From contig OU744451.1 in NCBI GenBank assembly GCA_916610825.1, positions 9,119,441 to 9,183,440 of the forward strand: a stretch of 64,000 nucleotides of DNA. Direction: 5' to 3'. Source of the DNA: Haliclystus octoradiatus. Its lineage: Eukaryota; Cnidaria; Staurozoa; Stauromedusae; Haliclystidae. The notes under the pieces are model-generated. The model was given only the letters and a program-made list of their open reading frames with translations, searched no databases and was not told the DNA's origin. This document shows, piece by piece, positions 37,553 through 50,833 of this stretch. Position 1 is the first letter of the stretch. Each line of letters opens with the position of its first letter. Made by a program: the position numbers and the translations under genes.

Positions 37553-40500
37553 GTCGTCATCATAATGATTTCCATGGTAGTTGTTATTGTTCAAACAAAG
37601 TAAGTAAGATAACAAGTAGCTCAGTAAGTACAAATATTAGTTCGGTTACCAACCTATCCTCTATTTAGAATCTGCTGAGAGGAAGTTCACTGATTAATAG
37701 ATTTTGAATATTTTATTTTATCATGCGATAATAATCACGCATATTGATAATTATTGTCTTTGTAGCTGCCTTTACTTCTTCGTACAACTGTAAACCGACG
37801 TAGGAGAAAGGTATGAATATACATCGTGTATACTCTCTTCATTTTCAACAACATTAATGATATTTTTACTAATAGTAAATCTACATCAGTATAAGTTGTA
37901 CGCTGTACTGTTTCCTCAGTCTCACATTCTGCCTTTCCATCTTAGCCTGGAAAACAACCTCGAAATAAAGATGAGATTATTGAATACAATGTTGCTCCTG
38001 GTCCTGCAGGCCCTAAAGGCGAATCTGGCTCACCAGGACAGGAAGGTCCAGTTGGCCCACCTGGACCAGCCGGCCAAAAGGTAACAATCATCTTTGTATA
38101 ATGCTTATTATGTGTCAACGTGATTATAGCTTTTTGTCAAATTGGTTAAATTAAATAATTATTAATTATAGAGCGTCAATGAATCCATAATTATGCACCA
38201 ATTGAAGAATTCATTCATTCATTCATTTATTTGCCAAAAAATGACAGGCAAGAACAAAGGAAAGTTTGCACCCTCACTAACATGTGGCCTAAGTAATATA
38301 TATAATACATGAATAAGAAGATAATTAATGTGTGATAAATTGATTGTAAATAAGTAATTAATTTAAAGATATTGTTGCAATGATTAACTGATTAACCATA
38401 GCCAAAAATTTTGCAATGTGATAACGTGTTTACTTTTTCGAGTGATGCCTTGAACTCTTTGACAGTCTTAGAATTAACTGCAAAGTCCGATAGTGAGTTC
38501 CACCATGGTATCACTCTGTTGTTAAACATAAATTTCGTAATATTGGTCCTACACATTTGCGTTGAATATAGTTTGTAAGGATGACCACGCATTGTATATT
38601 TGTTTACAAGATATTTACAATTTATCGAATCAAGAGATAAATCAACTAAGTCATGCGTGATTTCTCGACAGAATGCAATGGCATTGCATAACAATTGACT
38701 GCAGTTTTGTAGGATCAACAAATATGATCGAGGAAATAAAGAGACATATATTTTGTAGTGTTTAATTGTTGATATTATTATAGGGAGATGAAGGTCATCC
38801 TGGACAGCGAGGAAGAGCTGGTGCCCCAGGGAAACCTGGATTACCGGGACCTCCTGGAAAACTGGTAAGTGGAGTCGAAATGATTCGATTGGCAAAATTA
38901 TTTGATAATTATATTATAATTCTACTTATTGTATAGTTCAATCGTAGGATTTAATATTATGATATGGATAACAGCAACATGTTTCATATCCTGTGACCAA
39001 CCATCAAACCATGTAGATCCTCGTCAATTTGTTATGAAAGGTATTAATTCAATATTTCATTTTATTTCAAGGTGGGGATTGACGGAGAAAGTTATCCAAC
39101 TTTGGTTGAACTAAAAGGATTAGCTAATGAACTACGAATACTGAGGGAAGAGTTAAAATCAGTGCTGAAGCAAGCTAAGACAGGTAAAACCAACGCCTTT
39201 CTTGTGTTATATATGCTTTCTCCGTTGCCGATATACTCTGAAATAATAAATTCCATATAAAAATGCAGCTCCTGTGTTGGTTTTGGCTTATAAACTGCAT
39301 GCGTAAACTTAAAAAATCGAGAACAGGGACAAAGGCTCAACATCGGGGAACGCTAAATTCATTATACTCACGCCTAAAATTCTAATTGAGGGGATTCGAT
39401 ATCGGACAGCCACCCGTCGGGACTACTGCTAGTGATTCCTAAATCCCGATAAGAAATTGAAACTATGTATATATAGGCAATAATGCACAATGCAAAAATT
39501 TTTCTTTCTTAAAATCTTTCAATCATTTTTGAAGGTATCTAGATTTCAACATATGGTATTATAAAATTATTAACCACATCATTAAATTTATCTATCTGGT
39601 TTGCATTTAATTTGAAAGTAAGCAAGTATAGAGATTATTCAAAAATTTTTTTACATATGAACAATCATGCTAATGACAATGTCAAAAATTAATTTAATAA
39701 CAGAATTTTGCTGACGTGGAATACATTCCCTGATACAAAAATGCCTCCCAGCTCATTAGATGCTTTCAAATACGGTCTTCAAAATGTATACTAATAGCCT
39801 TATTATAGGTCGTTAGGCTGCGCATCTAGAGCTATTTTAAATACTTACCTGTGTCTGCTGGTAAAGTAAAAGTAATGTAGACGGTGTCGTCCTACCGAAG
39901 GCACCCGTACCACTCCTCTATTTCTAGAGGAGTAGCTCTTTTCGCTAAGAGCAATAATTTTAAACGCTCTTTACTGATCTCAGCCGCGACACCGCAGATC
40001 AATTTTAACAGATTTCATGGCAGACAGGTCTCTGTTCGGTTGTCAATGCGCAACGATGCGCCGCAGCTACTCACAATGCAATTCCCTCTGGACCATTCCA
40101 TCCGTCATCCTCAGATGGTACTCATTTGATGTTTTAAATAAAGTCTAGGCTGAGTTGACCTTAGGGGGATTTAAACCCAGTCGATCAGCTATGATCCGGT
40201 CTGAAGTTCGGTTACAACAGATTTCATGGCAGTGGTCTCTACAATGTAATAATTATCGTAATATTGACAAATAAATCAAATCAAATAATGAACAATGATT
40301 TGGAGCCCTCTTTCAAATATGATTTTATAGCCCAAACTTAACGTTCTCTATCTCCATTCCAGGCAAAACAAAAGATTATCCATTACGAAGTTGCAAAGAA
40401 CTTCAATCAGAAACAGAACTACGTCAATCTGGTCGTTATTGGTTACAACCAAATCGATCAGATCCTTTCATTGGTTATTGTGAAATGGAAACAGACGGGG

Positions 40501-42037
40501 GTGGATGGACACTAGTTTATTCATATACATTTACAAATTATAAGAGCTTTCGATCACCAACAAATCTATTAACGCCTCCCCCACCTTGGACGAAGGATCA
40601 TAAGCCACTCACGATACCCCAAGGTATGTTAGAATTCCTGTTTTGGATTGAAGAGTGAATATAATTAGGCCTAGATTTGAAGGGCTAATTTTCATCGAGG
40701 GTGATACTTTACAACAGTTAGATAAAGGCGATGTTAAAGCTCACTAATCCCATGACTGATACTAAATATTTCAGATACTCAGCAGATTCGCTTTGTACAT
40801 ATGGTTATGATAACCCCTGCTACAATGTCCGCCCTAGAAATACTCTGCGTGCTTTTAGATAATTATGTTGCATAAGTACGATTATGATGTTCGTCTTAGA
40901 TCACTCCATCTCTATCTGTTTTGAAGAGTTTCGAATCTTTGAGATTAAGATCCACAGATGATCTGGATAACCTCATGTATAGAACTTGTCAAGTTATCAA
41001 GACTCAACAACTTGATTTCATTTTGAGTTTGGGACGATCAAGAGAAGCTGCAGGATCGAACACTTAAACCCGGTTTTAATTCAAATTCAATTCGAAAAGA
41101 AATAAACGCTTACAATTCACAAGATTCCCACCGCCAGGTTTTTATGCAGTAATGCTTCAAGAGCAGAGTTATTTGACTATAACTACCGTTGACTCGTCCT
41201 GGTTTGAAAGATTAATATAGCTATAGAGGTTAAAAGGATTATCGCTGCATATAGAAATAGGATATATAAACGATGCTCCATAATTATGGAATCAAAGTAG
41301 AATTGATAAATGCGGATCATGTGTTAATAAACTATTACGGTATACGAGTCCACATTACCGGATCGCTTCAGGCGTGGCTTTTTTTTACCCGGGGGCATTT
41401 GGAGTAGTCCACTTGGTTACTATGTACCCGCTAGCTGTCATTCGGCGTCTGGTTTGTTTATATGTTCATATCTTATCATATATTGTACAGTATATGTTAT
41501 TGGACTTTCGTACGGTTGCACTCCTGCATATACGGCAATTATTTTCCTCTGCAGTTGTATTTCGTTTGAAAACGGCATTGCTATTATTACCACGTGGTTA
41601 AAACCTAAATTATCTCTGTTTTTCCAGATCCAAGAACTTTGGGTAGTATTGATTATAGTTATTGGCCATTACTAGGCACTGAATTGCTTGTGAAATCTAA
41701 CATCAACGATTGGATCACGTGTAAATCTGAAAATAATGGACATGGGATGTACCCTGAAGATATTCCTGAAACTGGATCAATCGTTATAAGAATTATATGT
41801 AAACACATTAAAGACATTACAACTAGATGTAAACCAAGTACACCTGATGCTATTTTATGGACTTCAAAAGGTCCCTCGTTATTAGTTTTATCACGAGGTG
41901 TGCATAGAGGCACTTATTATAGATGGGAGGCATCTAGCAATGAAGGTAATTGGCCTGTTCATGATCCATGTGGAACTACAAAGCGTAATCAAAATAAAGA
42001 TGTTAGTGAACCGTATGGTGCCATCTTTATAAGATAA
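37553..42037 (+). CDS. Collagen stalk plus fibrinogen-like C-terminal domain (ficolin-like layout)
   Basis: Exons 37553-37599, 37766-37810, 37946-38080, 38784-38864, 39072-39183, 40363-40623 and 41628-42037 (TAA) join in phase. The first exon needs one base from upstream and accepts the phase of the protease exon ending at 37130. Order: a short Cys pair (SCYCSNK), a basic RRRRK site, and 18 uninterrupted Gly-X-Y triplets over two phase-0 exons. An alpha-helical neck follows (LKGLANELRILREELKSVL), then a head with SCKEL and YCEMETDGGGWTLVYSYTF. The GGGWT block is the start of a fibrinogen-related domain. The rest of the head, ending NWPVHDPCG and EPYGAIFIR, does not match the usual fibrinogen C-terminal half. 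It is likely an extracellular trimeric recognition protein. It is either fused to the protease or a separate gene starting at the ATG at 37360, whose frame is open through a hydrophobic stretch into the first exon. Confidence 0.85.
38392..38760 (-). mobile_element. Non-LTR retrotransposon 3' fragment
   Basis: Minus-strand open frame in the intron between the two collagen exons. It has RGHPYKLYSTQMCRTN and NNRVIPWWNSLSDFAV, the usual end of LINE reverse-transcriptase ORFs. Only the last 100 or so codons remain. Confidence 0.65.
39867..40175 (-). repeat. SINE-like dispersed repeat, copy 4 (long copy)
   Basis: Close match to 23262-23560 over its whole length, including GTAATGTAGACGGTGTCG, CCCTCTGGACCATTCCATCC and GAGTTGACCTTAGGGG. 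Lies in the intron before the fibrinogen-like exon. Confidence 0.75.
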
Positions 42038-42039
42038 AA

Positions 42040-43300
42040 TATTAGTACCATTTAATTACGGTTGTTGCATATGTTCTAATATGGTGGAGACGTAGCCTTG
42101 CTTCCATGGTAACACATGTCATTTGTCTTGTTTCCATATATGGAAATAAGGTGTATACAACTCAGAATCCAAGCTAACGGCTGGAACGTTGCTTAAATTG
42201 TATCACTGGTCATTTCTGATAAAAAATGATTCTCGAAAATGAAAATTTACAAGTTTGATATTGTAAAAATGCAGCAAAAAACTTGTTTTTATACTTAAAA
42301 AATATATTTTATTTATTTATATATACAAATAATAGTTTGAAATGTAAATGTTTCCCATATCATTATAAAGCTTGATCTGTACATTTTACTTTTAAAATCA
42401 CACATTTTTTATGTTTGAGCTTGAAGTTAATTCTATAAGAATGGAATTGAATATAATAATTCATATGTCATTTCTCTTTTTCTACAGTCAATATATTTGA
42501 ACTTGTATCTACAAAATGTTGTTAAATTGGCACTGTTTATTGGTGATCTTTGTATATACACACACATTGTACACTGTACAGGGTAGTACAGGGTTGATAT
42601 CAGGGTTTCAACCATCTTGCCAATGTCTAATTCTTGGCAAATGGCCTCTATATATATATGTGGTCGTTAAATGCGAGTTTTTTTGTATAGAATGTTGTAA
42701 GCCGGCCTCATTGTCAAAGACTTGAAATTTCTCCTACAACTAATCTTGGTCAGTGGCACTGACACAGAGTGGGCTATAGATAACTGCTGAGAATGAGAGG
42801 GCTCGATGCCTCGATGCACGCACGATGTTCAATCGCGGAACAGGGCTCTTTGGTTGGACAATGTTTCGGCAGCGAAAATTGGAAATTTGATATTAGGTCG
42901 CACTTTAATTAATCGACTCATATTGTTGGATGTTTCATATATCTTCTTTGTGGGAATAGTAGTAAATTGTCTTCGTTGATAAACTGTCTATAAGAAATAT
43001 ATCGCAGAAGTCCCGTAATTTTCCAATGTTCAAAATCGATAATACCAGCTATTTATTACTAACTATAGTATTACGTGTGCAGAACCCAATTGAACGCGTG
43101 AAACTCTGAGTAACGGAAAAAGGCTTTTGCCTCATCTATGTCTCTTGTTCTAGCTATATTGTAAATTGTATAAAATTAATGTCATCTTTTATCTGCTACA
43201 TGGAGTCATGGACGATCAAATACACAAATATGCAAAACCTGGCAATGACCTAACTAAAATGACCTTCGTTCCCAACCCTTCAAATTCTCGAAGCAAAGCT
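42040..43300. other. Intergenic region between the fibrinogen-like gene and DNAJC8
   Basis: No gene seen. Only short, unrecognisable open frames. Confidence 0.5.
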
Positions 43301-43304
43301 AAAA

Positions 43305-46300
43305 ATGGCGACCAGTACGTTAGACGAAAAATTTGCGAAGTTTTCTTCTTTTATGCATGAAGTAAGTACTTTAGAAGGTGAAAACTAATGATTTTATATG
43401 TTAATATGTCGATTATGCTACATTCTATTATATTTTCATCGTAATTCCAGGTCAAAGCCATTGAACAAAGAGATTCTGAATTAACAAGCGATAAACAGAT
43501 TGAGCGCCTCACGAAACCTGGCTCAAAATATTTGAATTTAAATCCTTATGAGGTATGCTTTAGTAATTCCATGATAAAATAAACTTTCTATAAAGTGCCC
43601 CTTTGCTAAAATGCATATGAAAAATCAAGTCCAAAGGAAGATAATGCTAAGATATCGTTTTTCATGTCGTAAAATAAAATTGTTAATAGCCTATATATTG
43701 GTTCAATAATCAAATTGTATCATTTGTAGGCTATGTCATTGCTTGAAATACAAATATTTGCTTATTTTGTCTTGTGGTATTCAAATTTACGGCTATTTAA
43801 GTCAACAATGACCAAGAATTATAAACAACAAGAGTTTGAAAAAATTGCAAGCTTCTGTCTAACCATCTAGGCCTAATAATTCAAGTTTTTTAACACACAT
43901 TATCACCGAGGTAAGCTTGAATATTATTCGACTAATGGACAATTTGTCACTCACAGTAGATTCACTCTGAGTTTCAGGCAGTTTTCAATTTTCTGCAATG
44001 TTTATTCGTTAACAGACCGTAGACATCAGACAGCAATGTAATCAACTAAATCGCAGACGTAAATACACAAACAACAGACTTGAAAGTTTCTATGAATTTC
44101 AAGGAACAGAAATTTTATTTTTTGCTTGTCGTCTAACTTCCTACATCTGCTTAATTATCATTTCTGGACGTATAAAAGTGCGATCTTCCAACTTGATTTT
44201 TCATATGCAGAAGTTTACAACTACTTGGGGATAAAATTCTCATCAAACCTGTTTGTATGGGTATCATTTCCAACCTGTTTCCATGCATTTTGAATCAAAA
44301 TAGATGTTGCCCAGAGGGAAGGTTGATACTCCTTTTTGTTGTCATTATCCTTGAAATCTTCTGTCTAGGTTTTAAATCCCAAAGCAATGTTAGCTTTGTG
44401 GCCGACAGAAGTCACCTTATAGATTTAAGGTGAGTAATATATGATGTATGGCTGATTCACGCTTGAAACTTTCTATGGATGATTATGAAATGCATTATTG
44501 GCATCTATAACAAACAACATGAATGTGGTTAAAATGATGGTGTAAGTCAGTCTTTTCTACGAGGGAATGATCTATAATTATTATTAACTGATCTTAGACT
44601 GGTGTATACCAGAAATGTATATTGCATATTGAATTTACGAGTGTATTTATTTGTTATCTATAGGCCTATAGATGTTTATTATCTATCAGGGAGATTTTGA
44701 TGCTTGTGAGAGCGCATTTCTAAGAATTTAAACAAAAACTGTGGCTAAATCACTCAAGATATATTATCGAATAAATTATTGATCACTCTGATAATTTTGT
44801 TTGTGGGACACTCAATAAGTTCAATGTATATCAAATTAGAATTGTGTTTGCAATCAATTCACAAGCTGTTAAACACCACACAAAGTATCATTAGGTTTTC
44901 CTTTTCTCAAATTTTGCTTGAAAACAAGTCAAAAGACACATCGTGTATACCAAATATGGCACTGCATTTCAAATGTACCAGATTTGATATAACAGATCAA
45001 TTTCAATCCAATCTGATCTGAAAGCTAAATCTCAATCCGATGCGAAATCCGTTTGGATAGAACTGGATTCTGGTCAGACTCGCACACCTTTACTCGTCAT
45101 CGACTAATTTTTTGCAGGAGTTGTTTTGTTTGGACCACTCATGTGTCTTTTTAATCTTTTAAATCTTCTTAAATGCTTTAAAACCATCGCTCTAACACTG
45201 TAATAGCACATAGATTTTTTCGTAAATCCTTTTTCTTCGTGCAAAAACAAAATGGGAACTATGAAAATTCAAAACGAGATTTGACTACTGATATCTTGCA
45301 AGCTATGCTATTTCTATTGTTTATGAACAGTGAACCATTGTTAAAAGTACATATTCAAATAAATTTTTAAAAATGAATAAAAATACATCTTTCAACTTTT
45401 TAAAAAAGTTTGTAGTATTGAATTTTGATAACCCAATGAATAAATTTTATTAGAAGTTGCATGGATTATCTGTGAAAGGCATGTAATGGACTTATGCATA
45501 ATACAGTTTCCACACCAAACAATATCAAATCACACAATTGTCAATGTCATTTTCAAGTGAGTGCGTGAGTGAGTTGGGAAATGAGAGTTGCCTGAGGTAT
45601 AAGCAGCTGAAACCTGATTTATATTGGGCATTGGGACCGTAGAGTCAATGAGGTAGAATTTGAAAAAGAATAAGCCAGACTGTAAACGAGAATATGAAGC
45701 AGAGTGGGGCATTATGCAAGGGAATTTCTGTTGGGATGCAATTCCTTATTATGGTCAGAAGTTACACATTTTTTTCTTCTGTTTTTGCAGGTTTTGCAAG
45801 TTTCGCCAGAGTCAACTGAAGATGAAGTCAAAAAGTCATTCAGACGTGTAAGTATTCACTCACTTCTAATTGAATCACTTGAAGTATGATAGGTTCGTAC
45901 AACAGATATGTTTCTGATTCAAGAGTTATCATATTATCTTAATATTTGAAAGAGAGTTTCAAAATCCGTATGTTCATCCATCAGTTCAACATTTTCCAAC
46001 CATTTTTTGTTGTTGTAAATGTTATGTTTGTAAGCGCTGAATGTTAAGCCAGATTATGGCGTAAGTTTTTTTCTATGTTTAGTTTGTCCTTTTTGTATTG
46101 AAATAAAACAAAGCTTCCTTTTACGGGATAATTTTCAATCTCTGAAAATCACCCAGAAGTGCGGTAACTCGTTTCTAGTTATTGATAAAAGTACGAAACA
46201 AGAATTTGTGGTTACATAAAGCCACAGACCAGAACCAGGTAGGCTGTAAAAATGTGTAGGATCCTGGGAACCTTGTACCTGTAAGGCCATAATAAATTTA

Positions 46301-49300
46301 GAGAAGGTTTGAAATGTTATCAGTTCTTTTCATATTCAAAATTAAATTAATTGATAAATTCTTGCTTATTAATTATTTTTAAAATTATTCTTTCATTCTT
46401 TGTGGCTATATATTTATAAAATTATTTGTTGTACAGTGCTGTACCTTTTTATAGTTATATTTACATTTTGGCCATTATTCTTTTACCAAACCCTGAAATT
46501 GATGAAATTATAAAAGTCTGTAATTTCCATCACCTTGTTTCAATGTTTCATACAGGATAACGTGTAAATTATTTTCAAAATTGAATTGCGTTTCAGCTGT
46601 CAATTTTGGTGCATCCAGATAAGAATCAAGGAATGGCTGAGGCAGCACAGAGAGCTTTTGAAGGTAAGCTACTCAAAGATAAGTATGCCTCAATTGGCAG
46701 ATTGCCTTGCTTAACCTATCTGAGTTGTTGTATGCGTCTTTTCTCTCTAAAGTACACTTTGAAACATAATTATTTGTAAATTGTTTTTATTGTCTATTGA
46801 ATAACATTTTACTATATAATCCATACAAATTTTAGATTAGATTTTCGAAAATGGAATTATTTACTGTTACATTTTTAATTGAACGCTGTCAATCAATTTT
46901 GTTTGTACACACCGTCATCATCATCATCATTTATTCAGTATAATTAGAGCTCATTAGATGACCGCTGGGATTACCAGCCGCAGGCACGTTTTGAGAATTA
47001 TAAACTTGCTGCAGACAAGGGTCCAATTAAATATTTTTCCTTTTGGGATTTTAAATTTTTGCTTCTAGAAGGTTTTGCTGTAAACGTTTCCACAGCTTTC
47101 ATATCATAGGGTTTATGGTCTTGAAAATATAACAACGACTGCACGTTTCGACTTTTCCTCCAAAGATTAGAATGCAAATCTTTTTCATATCCTGGAATAC
47201 ATCTATTTCATCCACTTCCTTCTGAATTTATGCTAGCCTTTCAGGACTCTTAATCTTGGAATTCCCCATTTTATCAAACGTTGCTGCAGACACAATTTCA
47301 AGAAATTCACAAATTCCAGCAATTGGAATCAATGTTTTAGATATTTTTGAATTCTGTTAGCTATTCTGCGCATATTTCAATCAATGCTGTTCTCACAAAA
47401 ATGATGTCATTTCTTTAGTCAGTTTTAGCTTAACATTTTGTTGGCACTCTGGAAGGAAAAAATTGATCATCAGAGCAAAATGATGTTTTATAAAAAAGCT
47501 ACTTTTTCAGTGCTAAATTTATGTTCTTCTTGTTCGTTTTACAGCTGTAAGCAATGCCAATAAAAAATTAAAAGATGAGTCAGAATTAAAAAAGTTAAAA
47601 CATATTCTTGAAGAGGCTGAAGCCATGATTACAACACAATTAAAAGAGAAACGAAAACTGGCCAAAAAAGATAATTTAGGTGAAATTGAAGAAGATACTT
47701 ATGCTGAAAAGGTAATAAATATTAGCCTGTAATGATTTTAATATAAAAATAATATTATGATTGGATAGGATAGTTCAGAAGCTGTACTTTGTAATGTGCA
47801 AGTCATTCGCAACTATGACATATAATTTATTATCACTATTCACAGTAATGTAATAACCAGATTATAATATAAAAATCAAATTTCACCGTAATTAATTGGA
47901 TCGTGTTGAGATGTTCCTGTAAACTCGTGCATGGAATCCTTGGAACGGCATTTGAAACCAATTTTCTATGCAATCAATCTAAATGCGCTCTCGGCTCTTA
48001 TAGAGTTGGCACATGTACAGAATTGCATATGAAACAGGCATTAATTACTTTATAAACTTTTGCTGGTCAATGTGTCTGATCAAGCGTGTTCAACTGAACT
48101 TATTACGTTTTCGATTTCAGTATTATAAATTCAGGCGAGCAATTACTGCCAAATTATTTGCTGACTATGAAGTGAAAAGAGTACAGTCGGATGAGAAACA
48201 TATGCGAGACAGGTAAATACAAGTCACAACGCTTCACAATTTAATTACCGGTACAAACAATAGATATGCACTGCAATACTCTGATCATGGTCCGACAAAA
48301 TTTTATACCTTCCGCAAACCTCAACTTCTTAGATCAATGTTTGAGTAATTTTCAAGATATAAAAACGTAAAATCCACGCTTTCTTTTTCATGTGTTTCCA
48401 TTGACTTGCTCCAAGTCTCGTGAGACTCGTGTCCTTTGCTCATTCTGTTGTTTTCCAAAACAAAAGAAACTCATCAAACCATGCAAGATGATGTAAAATA
48501 TTTTGAAGTTGTCCATGGGGTCTTCTCCATTCTAAATTCATTTTTGTAAACATGGCGTTCAAGTTAAATTATCCCATCGAAAACACTGCAATTTTGTTTA
48601 TTAGAATAAATTATTCTATAATATCTAAAGATAGATGTTATTTATTGATAACTCCACGCCATGTGATCATTTTATCTTTTGAATGAGATCAAACAAGCCA
48701 GCAGGGTGCAGAATGCTTCCCAGCACTTACGTCTTACGGTAGCAACAGACATAAATCCCACTTACCAACCATCACATTTCGGCGCATCAAAGTAGGCTGG
48801 AATCGGTGTCAGTCAAGTGTTTCCAATGATTTAGCTTTTATAACCAACATTTTGCCTTGTCCTCCTGGGTATACCTAGCCTTCCGGACTGTGTTGAACCC
48901 TGACTCTTACCAACGATACCTTTGACTATGTGGTCATAGATATCAGCTATTATGAGTATTAATTTCACAGTTTTTATGAAAAATTAATAAGTGATATATG
49001 TAGTATGTATATTTTGCAAGGCAGAAGGCAGTTTATTGTATTCTGTGGCCTAGAAATGAAAACTTACATACTAGGATTGCAGGATACCCACTTAAGTTGG
49101 GGATTCTAGCTATACCGGATAGAAATCGTACTGGAAAAATTACACCATCAAACTAAAAATTATGCCGGATTCATTTTTGGAATAAACTAGCGCAACGAAT
49201 ATTTAGATCGAATCACCTCGATTTCGATAATTCGTACCGCATCAATTTTTACCCCACTCGTAGCAATCAATTTTTACCCAACGCTTGAAGCAGAGTGGGT

Positions 49301-50833
49301 TTTGATTGGCTAGAGAAACTCTGGCATACCGGATTACTTTGGTATAGTGTAATTCATATGCCTAATCGGTATTAAAATCACTACAATCGGATGGCTATCC
49401 AGTATATTGGAATCCCAGCCTAATTCGCTGGTATATCTACTCCAGGAAGAGTTGCCATCCAGTTGAAACACATTTAAGGCAATTTGTTGAAGCTTTCTCT
49501 GCAATTTACTCGATATACATTGACCTGTAAGGTTCAAATCCAGAAATAGTTGTTGTCTCCCACATATGGTGTATAGATGGTGTTAATGTTCAGACACAAG
49601 GTAGTCCCTCCAATCATCGAATTTCCTCCCTTTCTGTCAGTTCTAAAACAAAGAAAGCGCTGATGTAGCTATTTTTTAGTAGGTTTTCAAAGGTTTTCGT
49701 CTGTTTTTGACTGAACCTTACTACATGCATTATATTGCTGTGATTGCAGTATGTGACCTACTCACATCTACAAACATTGTTTTGACTTACAGGAAAAGAG
49801 AACGTGAGAAAGAAATAGACGAAGAGGAAAAAGTGAAATCAGAGAAAGATTTTCAGAAGAAATGGGAGGTAAGTGTATGTTTATTTAAATTTATTACAGT
49901 GAAACCTGTTTGTATAACAGCCAGCCATGAGAAATAGATACATTGACTAGTACCGGTATATGCCGGTGGCCTTTTTATACATGCTTGATTCAATAGAAGA
50001 TACTGCAGTGAATCATGTATATGACAGTCAGCTACTAGAAATAGATACATTGACCATCATATACAGGAAAAACTATTTAATCACTTTTTAACTTTTTATC
50101 AAACCTTGTCAGTATGCCTACAAATCTCTTCTGCTCGGTTGTGATATTATCTCTACCAAGTATCTAAACATTCAGCATGCCCCTTGAAAAAACAGTTCAG
50201 GAGTTCATGAACAGTTCATGAACTCTCACGTATAGTTTATGAACAGTTAATGAACAGTTCATAAACAGTTCATAAACAGTTCATAAACAGTTCATAAAAA
50301 TTTTGGGCCATTTAATGTCCATGAACTGTTCACAAACTCCTGAGCTGTCTTCACAGGGGTAGATACAGGGAAACCTGTATATTATAACAGCTATCTATAA
50401 TGTAGAGAAACTGACTAATATGTGGAGGTAGTTTTTATATAGAGTGTTGATTCAATAGGTATTGTAGTACTATTTTGGACAGTACTAGAGTGACCACAGT
50501 ACACAGGTGGTCGCTGTATAGAGGTGACACTGGCAGTATATATTTTTTTATTTGATAGAGGTTGATTCTATAGAAACTATAACTTTACTACTATGCTAAA
50601 GTGACCACTATACACAGGTGGTCGCTTTATAGAAGTGGTTGTTGTCACAGGTTTTACTGCAACTCTGTGTGGTTTAAATTGAGTTTCTATTTTCTATTTT
50701 CAATGTTGGCTTTTAGGAAGCTCGAACTGGACGAGTTGATAGTTGGCGATCATTTCAAACAAACAATAAGAAGAAAAAGAAAGGAGCGAAAGCCTTTAAA
50801 CCACCAAAAGATAGACCAGAGAGTAGAAGTTGA
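43305..50833 (+). CDS. DNAJC8: DnaJ homolog subfamily C member 8
   Basis: Eight exons encode 244 residues (human is of similar length): 43305-43361, 43451-43552, 45791-45847, 46597-46663, 47545-47711, 48121-48212, 49793-49868 and 50717-50833. All phases agree. The start is chosen at MATSTLDEKFAKFSSFMHE, in an AAAAATGG context. The J domain runs from about LNPYEVLQVSPESTEDEV to residue 115, with HPD at 78-80 (LVHPDKNQ). After it come a charged helix (FRRAITAKLFADYEVKRVQ), an Arg/Glu-rich helix and the conserved tail GRVDSWRSFQTN, then a lysine-rich end. In animals this J protein works with Hsp70 and is linked to spliceosome and SR-protein-kinase functions in the nucleus. Only the splitting of the J domain across four exons differs from a plain single-exon layout. 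Confidence 0.96.
47221..47290. repeat. GCTAGCCTTCCGGGACT-type dispersed repeat
   Basis: ATGCTAGCCTTTCAGGACTC followed by GGAATTCCCCATTTTATC. The same string order is seen at 54072-54120 and inverted at 58811 and 59178. Confidence 0.5.
49895..50070. repeat. Tandem repeat related to the ACAGTGAAACCTGT family
   Basis: Two diverged units of about 110 bases share AGAAATAGATACATTGAC. They lie in the last DNAJC8 intron. Confidence 0.5.
50180..50359. repeat. GTTCATGAAC inverted-repeat element with internal 11-base tandem array
   Basis: Ends CCCCTTGAAAAAACAGTTCA and GAGCTGTCTTCACAGGGG. The centre has an expanded run of ACAGTTCATAA units, each 11 bases long (about 50242-50298). In the last DNAJC8 intron. 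Confidence 0.8.
50360..50670. repeat. GTGACCAC...ACACAGGTGGTCGCT tandem repeat
   Basis: Two clear units carry GTGACCAC followed by TACACAGGTGGTCGCT (near 50490 and 50600), each preceded by a TTGATTC.ATAG stretch. Related strings are at 6140, 31530 and 61866. Ends near the last DNAJC8 exon. Confidence 0.6.
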
